Shown: positions 1 to 6,551 of the stretch, piece by piece
How the letters are laid out: the number at the start of each line of letters is the position of its first letter
Numbering within the stretch: the stretch's first letter is position 1
Assembly: GCA_014377495.1 (NCBI GenBank)
Contig: JACMPN010000480.1
Location: 1-11,321, forward strand
Source: Candidatus Sericytochromatia bacterium
GTDB lineage: Bacteria; Cyanobacteriota; Sericytochromatia; JACMPN01
Direction: 5' to 3'
DNA: 11,321 nucleotides
Position numbers and translations under genes: made by a program
Notes under the pieces: model-generated
Told to the model about the DNA's origin: nothing
The model's database searches: none
The model's input: only the letters and a program-made list of their open reading frames with translations

Positions 1-124
1 ACGCCCGGCGGTAGGGCACGTGCGGCGGACGACCGGACAGGTCGCCGTTGGCGGCGGTCTCGACACACTGTACGACGGCCGACGGACGGACCCAAAGAAG
101 AGCAGCCGAGCCCGCCGCATCAGG

Positions 125-151
125 CGTGACCGGGGCGGGCGGCCGGTCACG
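125..151 (-). terminator. Hairpin at end of miaA-hfq-ATPase operon
   Basis: A perfect 9-bp inverted repeat has arms CGTGACCGG (125-133) and CCGGTCACG (143-151) around a 9-nt loop. It overlaps the stop codon (147-149) of the minus-strand ATP-binding protein. No U-tract follows directly; a pyrimidine-rich stretch (CTCTTCTTT on the minus strand) lies about 20 nt further on. It is plausible as a transcript-end or stability hairpin, but as an intrinsic terminator it is non-canonical. Positions 1-124 beyond it contain no supportable gene or RNA. Confidence 0.4.
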
Positions 152-632
152 GCCGATCGCAGTGCCAGTGCCGTTCCATGCGGATGGCGTTGCCGGACTC
201 GGACCATGTCACCCGGTCCATCACCCGCTCGATCAGGAAGAGGCCCCGCCCCTCCTCCCGTTCGGCCTGGACGAGGGTGACGGGTCGCTGGCGAAAGGGG
301 AACCCCTGGCCCGGGTCCTTGATCACCAGCCTGACGGATCGCCGGGAGACATCGAGACCGACGACGATGCGCTGGCCGGACTGGGCGTGCTGGCTGCCAC
401 TGTGGGCGTTGCTCATTGCCTCGACGAGCCCGAGGATGATGTCCTCCCGGGCGGTCTGGGACGGTGCGTAGGCCTGCAGATCGTGCTCTATACGACAAAT
501 CAGCGCCCAGAGGGCGCTGATCGTCAACGGTACGGTCCACCGGCGGCTGAGGCGGGACGGGATCCCCGGCGGCGGCACCGGGCGGCGGACCCGCCGGTGT
601 GCGCTCCGCATCGCCCCCAGACCGCTCCGCAT
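147..632 (-). CDS. Small GHKL ATP-binding protein, anti-sigma factor/RsbW-like
   Basis: This 161-residue protein looks like a HATPase_c_2 (RsbW/SpoIIAB-type serine kinase or anti-sigma) domain. Visible motifs are an N-box with E71 and N75 (GLVEAMSNA), a G1 box with D106, G108 and G110 (DPGQGF), and a G2 glycine-rich lid around residues 127-132 (EGRGLF). The family binds ATP and typically sequesters a sigma factor or phosphorylates a STAS-domain antagonist. No sigma factor, STAS protein or PP2C phosphatase is in the window, so its partner is unknown. The gene begins 2 bp after the hfq stop and is probably co-transcribed with miaA and hfq. Neither ATG has a clear Shine-Dalgarno sequence: 632 is used here and 611 is an alternative. 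The first 30 or so residues are basic and look non-conserved, so the true start may lie further in. A strong hairpin lies within codons 38-45. Confidence 0.75.
   Translation of the reverse strand: MRSGLGAMRSAHRRVRRPVPPPGIPSRLSRRWTVPLTISALWALICRIEHDLQAYAPSQTAREDIILGLVEAMSNAHSGSQHAQSGQRIVVGLDVSRRSVRLVIKDPGQGFPFRQRPVTLVQAEREEGRGLFLIERVMDRVTWSESGNAIRMERHWHCDRP
499..521 (-). other. Perfect 10-bp hairpin inside the ATP-binding protein gene
   Basis: ATCAGCGCCC (499-508) and GGGCGCTGAT (512-521) are exact inverted repeats around a 3-nt loop, and on the minus-strand transcript UUUG follows the stem. It lies about 110-135 nt downstream of the annotated ATG, inside the conserved first strand of the domain. 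It could be a coincidence of codon choice (ISALWALI) or an intragenic attenuator that lowers expression of this gene relative to hfq. Confidence 0.4.
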
Positions 633-634
633 TG

Positions 635-850
635 CTACGTGGCGGCGGGAAGAACGGCCGAGATGGCGTGCTTGAAGATCATCTGCTCCTTGTCACCCTG
701 ACGGAGCACAATGACGTAATTGTCGTAGGCGGCAATCTTGCCGGTGATCTCCGCACCCTGGATGAGACGGATCGTGGCGGGACCGGGGCCCTGGCATAAC
801 TTATCCAAAAAACGGTTTTGCAGATTGACTGCCTTGACATCGGTGCTCAT
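635..850 (-). CDS. hfq: RNA chaperone Hfq
   Basis: This is a 71-residue Sm-like protein that forms a hexameric ring and promotes pairing of small RNAs with mRNAs. Recognisable features are the N-terminal helix motif NLQNRFLDKL (residues 9-18), with the proximal-face glutamine at Q11, the Sm1 strand YDNYVIVL (42-49) matching the canonical FDxF region, and the Sm2 signature FKHAIS (59-64) with K60 and H61 of the U-binding pocket. The usual Tyr before KH is Phe here, as in many non-enteric Hfqs. The C-terminal tail after Sm2 is only a few residues, so the extended tail of E. coli Hfq is absent. The ATG overlaps the miaA stop by ATGA (847-850), and GGGGAGGG inside miaA supplies a ribosome binding site. 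The miaA-hfq order is the classic bacterial one. Identification is firm. Confidence 0.96.
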   Translation of the reverse strand: MSTDVKAVNLQNRFLDKLCQGPGPATIRLIQGAEITGKIAAYDNYVIVLRQGDKEQMIFKHAISAVLPAAT

Positions 851-1815
851 CGACCCTCCCCACCACGCCCGGGCCCCGTCAGTGACGGGATCCCAGACAA
901 GCCCTGAACCTGCGAGACAATCGTCTCAACGGTGGCGGCAAGTGTAGCACACCCGTCCAGATCCAGCCACGCCAGCTCCGCATCCCCGCGAAACCAGGTC
1001 AGCTGTCGCTTCGCGTATCGGCGCGTCTGCTGCTGGATACGTTGTACCGTCTCGCTCTCAGCCAGTTCTCCCTGCATTTCCAGCAGGCATTCCGCATAGC
1101 CGAGCGTCCGCTGCAGCGGCACCGGTCCGTACCGCTCCCAGAGGGCCCGGGCCTCGGCCCGCAACCCCGCCGCCATCATCGCCTCCACCCGGCCATTGAT
1201 CCGCTCGTACAGGATCTCCCGCCCCCGGGTCAGCCCAAAGGCCCTGAGGTCGAAATCCGGCGGCACCGCCTGTTGCTGCTCCGAAATCGGTCGGCCGGTC
1301 TGCTCGTAGACCTCCAGCGCCCGCATGATCCGCACCAGATCCAGCGACTCGATGCGCCCTGCCGCCACCGGATCGACCCCGGCCAGCTGGGCGTGCAGGG
1401 CCGGCACCCCGAGTTCCGCCGCCTCTTGGCGGAGACTTTCCCGCCGGATGAGGTCGGGCGGCGCCACCGGGATCGTCCAGCCCCGCAACAGCGAGCGGAC
1501 ATAGAGCCCGGTCCCGCCGGAGAGGATGGGCAGCCGGCCCCGGGCGGCGATCGCCCGGATGATGGTCATGGCCTCCACCTGGTAGTCCGCCAGGGTAAAG
1601 GCCTCGTCGGGATCGCAGCGGTCGAGCAGGTGGTGGGGGACCCGGGCCTGCTCGTCCGGGCTGGGCTTGGCCGTGCCGATGTCCATGCCGCGGAAGATCT
1701 GCCGGGAATCGGCGTTGACGATCTCGCCGCCCAGCCGTTCGGCCACGGCAAGGGCGATGGCCGACTTGCCGACAGCAGTCGGTCCCACGATGACGAGCAG
1801 GGGAATACGGTTCAT
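847..1815 (-). CDS. miaA: tRNA dimethylallyltransferase MiaA
   Basis: This 322-residue enzyme transfers the dimethylallyl group of DMAPP to N6 of A37 in tRNAs that read UNN codons. It has the P-loop GPTAVGKS (residues 11-18), the DSRQIFRGMDIGTAKP block (36-51) with catalytic D36, the PHHLLD motif (60-65), GGTGLY (100-105), and the C-terminal TRRYAKRQLTWFR signature. Its length matches the family. The ATG at 1815 is preceded by GGAGAGG about 10 nt upstream and puts the P-loop at the usual distance. The frame stays open upstream to 1941, but that extension has no homology-like content. It is the first gene of a miaA-hfq-ATPase operon, and its promoter should lie in 1816-1970. The overlap with hfq suggests translational coupling. 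Confidence 0.96.
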   Translation of the reverse strand: MNRIPLLVIVGPTAVGKSAIALAVAERLGGEIVNADSRQIFRGMDIGTAKPSPDEQARVPHHLLDRCDPDEAFTLADYQVEAMTIIRAIAARGRLPILSGGTGLYVRSLLRGWTIPVAPPDLIRRESLRQEAAELGVPALHAQLAGVDPVAAGRIESLDLVRIMRALEVYEQTGRPISEQQQAVPPDFDLRAFGLTRGREILYERINGRVEAMMAAGLRAEARALWERYGPVPLQRTLGYAECLLEMQGELAESETVQRIQQQTRRYAKRQLTWFRGDAELAWLDLDGCATLAATVETIVSQVQGLSGIPSLTGPGRGGEGR

Positions 1816-1970
1816 GTCGGTAAAGCCTCTCCGGGCCTTCATCGTACACGCCGTTTGGCCACCCGGCCCAAAGCCGCCCGCTTCGAACGGGTCAGTCTGG
1901 CCATGACGGCAGTGGCCAGCATTTCGAACAATGGGAGCCAACGAGGCCGACGCGGCAGAGGGAGGATGGC
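1816..1970. promoter_or_regulatory. Divergent intergenic region between miaA and the glycan operon
   Basis: These 155 bp separate two divergent operons and must hold both promoters, although no clear -35/-10 pair stands out. The region holds a 7-bp inverted repeat, CTGGCCA (1897-1903) and TGGCCAG (1913-1919) with a 9-nt spacer. It is flanked by two copies of TTCGAAC whose TTCGAA palindromes lie at 1882-1887 and 1923-1928. This nearly symmetric arrangement could be an operator for a dimeric regulator. That is inference from palindrome geometry only. Confidence 0.4.
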
Positions 1971-3176
1971 ATGGTTCCAGAGCGCACGGTGGCCCCGCAG
2001 ACAGCCAAGGCTGGCGAGGTGCCTTTCCTGGTTTATGGGGCGCCGTTGATCGGCGAGGCCGAGATCGCGGAGGTGGTCGACACCCTGCGGTCCGGCTGGC
2101 TCGGGACCGGGCCCAAGACCCAACGATTCGAACAAGCGATGGCCGAGTATCTCGGCGTCCCGCAGGCAGTGGCCCTCAACTCCTGCACCGCCGGGCTGCA
2201 CCTGGCTTTGGACGTGCTCGGCCTGGGGCCCGGCGACGAGGTGATCACGACCCCGATGACCTTCGTCGCCACGGCGAACGTCATCGTCCACACGGGCGCC
2301 ACGCCGGTCTTTGCCGACGTGGACCCCGTCACCGGCAATCTGGATCCGGCCAGTGTCGCCGCCGCCATCACGCCCCGCACCAAGGCGATCCTCGTCGTCC
2401 ACTACACCGGACGGGCCGCCGAGATGGACACGATCTGCGCCCTGGCCCGCCAGCACACGCTGGCCGTCGTCGAGGACTGCGCCCACGCCATCGAGACCCT
2501 CTATCACGGGGCCCACGCCGGGACCTTGGGCGACATTGCCGCCTACAGCTTCTATGCCACCAAAAACCTCGTCACCGGCGAAGGGGGCCTGGTGGTCACC
2601 ACCCGCCCCGAGTTTCAGGACGCCCTGCGCTGCCGTTCCCTGCACGGTCTGAACCGCAACGCCTGGCAGCGTTACGGGGCCAGTGGCAGCGGCACCTATG
2701 AGGCGGTTTACCCGGGCTACAAGTACAACATGATGGACATCCAGGCCTCCCTGGGCATCCATCAGCTCGCCCGTCTGGAGAGCAGCTGGCAGCGGCGGCG
2801 GACGATCTGGCAGCGTTACGACGAGGCCTTTGCCGGCTTGGACATCCTGGAGACGCCGGCCCCGACGAGCCCCGGCTGTCGCGACGCCTACCACCTCTAC
2901 ACGGTCCGCCTGGACTTGCCGACCCTGCGGGTCGACCGCGATGGATTCGCCGACGCCTTGCGCGAGCGCCGCATCGGCACCGGCGTGCATTTCTGGCCCG
3001 TGCACCTGCATCGCTGGTACCGCGAGACGTTTCAGTTCCGCGAAAACGCCTTTCCCCATGCCGAGGCGATCGGCCGGAGCACCCTCAGCCTGCCCCTTTC
3101 GCCCGCCATGTCGGATGCCGACAGCGAACGGGTCATCGCCGCCGTCCACGAGCTTGCCCGCACCTTGCGGCGTTAG
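1971..3176 (+). CDS. DegT/DnrJ/EryC1/StrS-family PLP-dependent sugar aminotransferase
   Basis: This 401-residue fold-type I PLP enzyme belongs to the family that transaminates keto-sugars on nucleotide carriers to make amino sugars for LPS, exopolysaccharide or antibiotics. The catalytic Schiff-base lysine is K198 in SFYATKN, the PLP-ring acidic residue is in VVEDCAHA (E168, D169), and the phosphate-binding turn is SCTAGLHLAL (71-80). The conserved C-terminal PLSPAMSDAD block is present. The length is typical. The ATG at 1971 follows GGAGG with 5-nt spacing. It is the first gene of a four-gene operon, and the next start is 10 bp after its stop. With acyltransferases and a glycosyltransferase downstream, it probably aminates a nucleotide sugar for a surface glycan. 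The exact sugar cannot be read from the sequence. Confidence 0.9.
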   Translation: MVPERTVAPQTAKAGEVPFLVYGAPLIGEAEIAEVVDTLRSGWLGTGPKTQRFEQAMAEYLGVPQAVALNSCTAGLHLALDVLGLGPGDEVITTPMTFVATANVIVHTGATPVFADVDPVTGNLDPASVAAAITPRTKAILVVHYTGRAAEMDTICALARQHTLAVVEDCAHAIETLYHGAHAGTLGDIAAYSFYATKNLVTGEGGLVVTTRPEFQDALRCRSLHGLNRNAWQRYGASGSGTYEAVYPGYKYNMMDIQASLGIHQLARLESSWQRRRTIWQRYDEAFAGLDILETPAPTSPGCRDAYHLYTVRLDLPTLRVDRDGFADALRERRIGTGVHFWPVHLHRWYRETFQFRENAFPHAEAIGRSTLSLPLSPAMSDADSERVIAAVHELARTLRR

Positions 3177-3185
3177 GAGAGTCCC

Positions 3186-4181
3186 GTGCGACTGAGTTGG
3201 GACTGTCCCCGCAGTGTCTGGTCATCATTGCTGGATCACAGTCCTCAGGCGACGTTTTTCCATTCTCCCGAATGGGCCGATATCGTGGCCGCCAACGGGC
3301 TCGGTCAGCCCCGGACGCTCTTTGCCCAATGGGCCGACGGCAGGCAGGCACTCTGCGTACTGGGTGTCCGCCCGGTCTGGGGGGGCTTCGTCCGTGCCGC
3401 CCGATCGGGCACGGGCGGCGGCCACGGGGGACTCGTCGCCAACGGCCCCCTGGCCGAGGGGGAGCGGCGGGCGGTCTATCAGGCCCTGTGGCGGCGCTAC
3501 GGGGAATGCGGCGGCAGCACGAATCCGTTTGGGGAACCGGTGCCGGCCGGGACGGGATTTACCGTCACGCCGGCGTCCCCGACCCTCGTCGTCCGATTGG
3601 CATCCTTGGCCGACTTGCGCGCCCAATACCACCGGGGTCGCCTGCGGGCCGTCGAACGCTACCTAAAACAAGGCGTCCAATTGCGGCACGTGCCCCAGCC
3701 CAGCCTCGCCGACTGGGCCGGATTCAGCCAGTTGTACGATCAGGAGGTCGTCTACTGGCAGTCGCAGGGGCGCCCGATGCATTTAGTCCGGGATGCCCGC
3801 TGGTTCCAGAGCCTGCATCAGCATGCCGCCAAGCAGTTGCGGTTGATCGTGGCGACCGTGGCGGGCGAGACCGCCGGCATGCTCGTCTATGCCAGTCAGC
3901 GGCGCCTGGTCAGCGAGCTTTACCTCGTCTGGGACCGGCGTTTCGGCAACCATCAAGTGTCGACCGCCCTCAAAGAGGCCTGTCTGGCCGAATGCCATGC
4001 CCATGGTCGCCAGTACGTCGACTTCATGCCGTCCGGCAGGTTGGGGGGCGTCGAGCATTTCAAGGCCAGCTTCGGCGCCACACCGATGCCGGTCAGCGAG
4101 TTTTACCACCCGTCATGGCGGACCCGTAGCCTGCTGGCGCTAAGGCCGGCCCCCCGTCCGGTGGCCGAAACCGCCTCGTGA
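3186..4181 (+). CDS. FemAB/BioF2-like GNAT acyltransferase, first copy
   Basis: This 331-residue protein resembles the Acetyltransf_6/FemAB-like group (also annotated CelD/BcsL-type), whose members acylate amino sugars or add amino acids in cell-envelope building. It has the N-terminal entry motif FFHSPEWADIV (residues 24-34) and a C-terminal HFKASFGATPMPVSEF block, the hallmark (F)K-x-x-FG of these enzymes. It has no signal peptide or membrane segment, so it should be cytoplasmic or act at the inner face of the membrane. The GTG start at 3186 is preceded by AGGAG right after the aminotransferase stop. The stop overlaps the next GTG by GTGA, indicating coupling. A G7 run lies at 3379-3385. 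It probably acylates the amine made by the upstream aminotransferase (inference); the acyl donor is unknown. Confidence 0.75.
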   Translation: MRLSWDCPRSVWSSLLDHSPQATFFHSPEWADIVAANGLGQPRTLFAQWADGRQALCVLGVRPVWGGFVRAARSGTGGGHGGLVANGPLAEGERRAVYQALWRRYGECGGSTNPFGEPVPAGTGFTVTPASPTLVVRLASLADLRAQYHRGRLRAVERYLKQGVQLRHVPQPSLADWAGFSQLYDQEVVYWQSQGRPMHLVRDARWFQSLHQHAAKQLRLIVATVAGETAGMLVYASQRRLVSELYLVWDRRFGNHQVSTALKEACLAECHAHGRQYVDFMPSGRLGGVEHFKASFGATPMPVSEFYHPSWRTRSLLALRPAPRPVAETAS

Positions 4182-5287
4182 AAGGACCGTTCCGTTTGGC
4201 CGACCGTCCGCAATCCCTTACCGCACCGATCTGGTACCGTCACCTCGGCGATCTGCCCGAGGCCGCCTTTTGCCATACGCCGGCCTGGGCCCGGATCGTG
4301 CGGGAGGTCTGGGGGGGAGAGGCGGGGGCCGTGCTCCATCCCACACCGGATGGCCAACAGGCGCTCCTGCCCCTGGTCAGCCGCCGACTCGCCCGGGGAT
4401 GGCTGCAATCCAGCGTTTCAGGCGAAACGGGGGTCTATGGCGGGCCGCTGCTGCCGCAACCGATGGCCGCCGGTGCGTGGCCGGCCTTTTGGCGGGACCT
4501 GCAGCGCCGCCATGGCTCGATGACGCTCTTCATTCCCCCCGGGGTCGCCTGGTCTCCGCCCAGCCATGGCGAGGCGATCCGGCGACAGACCCATCGCCTG
4601 ATCCTGGGCGAGTCGTCCCTGGAGGCCGGTTACAGCCGCGGCCTGCGGGCCAAGCTGAACCGGGCCCGCCGCCAGGGCATCCGCATCGAGGCCGGCACGG
4701 ATGCAGCGGCCGTCGCCGTCTACGAGGGGCTATACCGGGACACTCTGGTCCGCTGGGGCGACGGGACCAGTTGGGAGCGGCCAACCCATTTCTACGAGGC
4801 CCTGCTCCGCCACGGGGCCCCCAGTGTACGCCTGTGGCTGGCCTGGCTGGACGACCAGCCCATTGCCGGGATCTGGGTGGCCACCTTCCGCAAGCAGGTC
4901 CACTACCTGGCCGGCGCCACGGCCCCGGCCGGCCTGGCCGTCGGCGGCTCACATCTGTTGCTCGATCATGCCCTGCGACAGGCAGCAGCAGAAGGGGGGA
5001 CTGTGTTCGACTTCGGGGCCTCGGGCGACCGGCCGGGGCTGATCCAGTTCAAACAGGGCTTCGGAGCCACACCGGTGCCATACGGCGAGATCCGGCTCTG
5101 GCAGCCGGCCGTGCGGATGTACTGGTATTTCAAGCAGCGCTTGGCAGCGGCCAGCCCGGTGCCGGCCAGCCTGGCAGCAGCCAGCCCAGTCCCGTCCAGC
5201 CTGGCAGGGGCCAGCCTGGCAGGGGCCAGCCTGGCAGCGCCCAGCCAAGAACCGACCGGGCCTGCATTCGAGAAGGTGACATGCTGA
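4178..5287 (+). CDS. FemAB/BioF2-like GNAT acyltransferase, second copy with repeat tail
   Basis: This 369-residue protein has the same architecture as the preceding gene: FCHTPAWARIV near the N-terminus, QFKQGFGATPVPYGEI near residue 300, and a central acidic/aromatic acyltransferase core. It looks like a diverged tandem paralogue. The GTG start at 4178 overlaps the previous stop by four bases and has no clear Shine-Dalgarno sequence, so it probably depends on translational coupling. A low-complexity tail of about 45 residues built from Ala, Ser, Leu and Pro pentapeptides follows the catalytic domain and is encoded by 15-bp tandem repeats. The first copy lacks this tail. The last 7 bp overlap the glycosyltransferase start. 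A G7 run occurs at 4311-4317. The likely role is acylation of an amino sugar or lipid-linked intermediate; substrate and donor are unknown. Confidence 0.73.
   Translation: MKGPFRLADRPQSLTAPIWYRHLGDLPEAAFCHTPAWARIVREVWGGEAGAVLHPTPDGQQALLPLVSRRLARGWLQSSVSGETGVYGGPLLPQPMAAGAWPAFWRDLQRRHGSMTLFIPPGVAWSPPSHGEAIRRQTHRLILGESSLEAGYSRGLRAKLNRARRQGIRIEAGTDAAAVAVYEGLYRDTLVRWGDGTSWERPTHFYEALLRHGAPSVRLWLAWLDDQPIAGIWVATFRKQVHYLAGATAPAGLAVGGSHLLLDHALRQAAAEGGTVFDFGASGDRPGLIQFKQGFGATPVPYGEIRLWQPAVRMYWYFKQRLAAASPVPASLAAASPVPSSLAGASLAGASLAAPSQEPTGPAFEKVTC
5141..5245 (+). repeat. Seven 15-bp in-frame tandem repeats (VNTR-like)
   Basis: Seven consecutive 15-bp units of the form CTGGCAGSGGCCAGC encode the pentapeptides LAAAS, PVPAS, LAAAS, PVPSS, LAGAS, LAGAS and LAAPS at the C-terminus of the second GNAT protein. 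Two adjacent units (5201-5230) are identical at the base level, and the first four alternate in an A-B-A-B pattern, so both 15- and 30-bp duplications seem to have occurred. Every change in copy number keeps the reading frame. Confidence 0.9.
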
Positions 5288-6432
5288 CGATCGCCCACAG
5301 CATCCACAGCTACCCCAAGGTCACCGAAGGGTGGATCACCACCCAGATCCGCCACCAGCGCCGGTGGTCCCAGGTCGTCTGGAGCCAGTACCGCCGGGAT
5401 CCCCCCCCCGAGGGGCTCGCCGTCCGGGCCGTCCCGGGAAGGCCCTGGCTGAGTCTGGGCGAGAGCCTCCGTCATGGCTACTATCCCTGGCGCTACGGGG
5501 GCCTGATCCGCCACGACCGGCCCGACGTCCTCCTCGCCCATTTCGCCGACGAGGCGTACCGGCTCCTGCCTGTGTCCCAACGATGGGGATTGCCGCTGCT
5601 GGTCCGCTGTTACGGCTATGACGTGACATCGTTGCCCCGGCAGGGCCGCTGGCTCGCCCGCCTACAGCGGCTCTTTGCCCTGGCGTCGGGCTTCGTCGTC
5701 GAGGGTCCGGCGATGGGGCACCGGCTGATCGCCATGGGCTGCCCACCAGACAAGGTGTACCTGATCCCGCTGGGGGTCGACCACGGGGCCATCCCCTGGA
5801 CGGCCCGCCACGACGACGGGGTCTCCCCGATCCGGGTGCTGATGGCGGCCAGCCTGCGAGAGAAAAAGGGGCACACCTTCGCGTTCAGTGCCCTGGCGAC
5901 GGCGATCGCCACCCACCCCCGGCTGGAGGTGACGGTCATCGGGGATGGGCCGTTGCGCGGGCCGCTGCAGGGTCAGGTGGCGGCCTCCCCTCTGGCCGGC
6001 CGGGTCCGCTGGCTGGGGTCCCAGTCCCATGAGGCACTGCTGGCGGCGATGAGTCAGCATCACCTGTTCCTGCATCCCAGCGTCACGGCCGGCGACGGGG
6101 ACAGCGAAGGCGGGGCCCCGCTGGTGCTGCTCGAAGCCCAGGCCAGCGGCCTACCGGTGATCAGCTCGGTCCACGACGATATCCCGACGGTGATGCGGCC
6201 GGGCATCAGCGGGCTCGTCGCCCCCGAACGGGATGTGCCCGCCCTGGTCACAGCCCTGCATTACCTGCTCGAAAACCCCGGGCGCTGGGCCGAGATGGGG
6301 GCGGAAGGGCGCCTGCACGTCACCCAGGGATTCGACCCGGACCAACTGGGCGACCGGCTGTCGGACCTGGTCGCCGACGTTGTTGCCAAGCCCACCCCCC
6401 ACCCCGAGAGGTTATTCCAGAGACGCACATGA
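5281..6432 (+). CDS. GT4-family glycosyltransferase, WcaL-like
   Basis: This 383-residue GT-B enzyme probably uses a nucleotide sugar to extend a surface polysaccharide. Visible features are RCYGYDVTSLPR (109-120), LIPLGVD (161-167), the donor-side segment VTVIGDGPL (217-225), HLFLHPSVTAGDGDSEGGAP (261-280), and the acidic pair E276...E285 followed by AQASGLPVISS. The PSVTAGDGDSEG block is typical of colanic-acid WcaL-type GT4 enzymes. The two glutamates are separated by eight residues, as in the EGGAP subgroup. The ATG at 5281 follows AGAAGGTG and overlaps the previous gene by 7 bp. A C9 run at 5401-5409 covers codons 41-43, so slippage there would switch the protein off. It is the last gene of the operon. 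The frame is also open upstream through the previous gene, but that part is a shadow. Confidence 0.9.
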   Translation: MLTIAHSIHSYPKVTEGWITTQIRHQRRWSQVVWSQYRRDPPPEGLAVRAVPGRPWLSLGESLRHGYYPWRYGGLIRHDRPDVLLAHFADEAYRLLPVSQRWGLPLLVRCYGYDVTSLPRQGRWLARLQRLFALASGFVVEGPAMGHRLIAMGCPPDKVYLIPLGVDHGAIPWTARHDDGVSPIRVLMAASLREKKGHTFAFSALATAIATHPRLEVTVIGDGPLRGPLQGQVAASPLAGRVRWLGSQSHEALLAAMSQHHLFLHPSVTAGDGDSEGGAPLVLLEAQASGLPVISSVHDDIPTVMRPGISGLVAPERDVPALVTALHYLLENPGRWAEMGAEGRLHVTQGFDPDQLGDRLSDLVADVVAKPTPHPERLFQRRT

Positions 6433-6506
6433 TGGTCGATTGCGGCCCAGAACCTAAGAGGTTGTCGCAGAGGGGTGCAACCAATTGGTTTGTGTCCGTC
6501 AGGTCA

Positions 6507-6551
6507 GTAGGTGGGGTCAGGGTGGTCCGGATCCCACCCAGCTCCACCTAC
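6507..6551. terminator. Two-tier hairpin between convergent genes
   Basis: The outer arms GTAGGTGG (6507-6514) and CCACCTAC (6544-6551) are perfect 8-bp complements. The inner arms GGGTGG (6520-6525) and CCACCC (6534-6539) enclose an 8-nt loop. It overlaps the lipoprotein stop codon (6548-6550) and lies 74 bp beyond the glycosyltransferase stop, between converging genes, so it could end transcription from both sides. There is no U-tract on either strand. The rest of 6433-6506 holds a small AACCT/AGGTT hairpin (6451-6463) and a 12-bp palindrome, AACCAATTGGTT (6479-6490). Confidence 0.55.

Noticed and set aside
1..124. Possible RNA gene or gene end at the left edge
   Set aside because: I could not fold a tRNA or find a conserved peptide. 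Only short GC-rich repeats are visible.
1839..3149. 436-codon open frame on the minus strand opposite the aminotransferase
   Set aside because: It is antisense to a clearly conserved DegT-family gene and has low-complexity Gly/Asp/Val-rich content typical of GC-rich shadow frames.
4270..5280. Long upstream extension of the glycosyltransferase frame (720 codons in total)
   Set aside because: The upstream part is Pro/Arg/Gly-rich and overlaps the second GNAT gene. Conserved GT4 sequence begins at the ATG 5281, which has a ribosome binding site.
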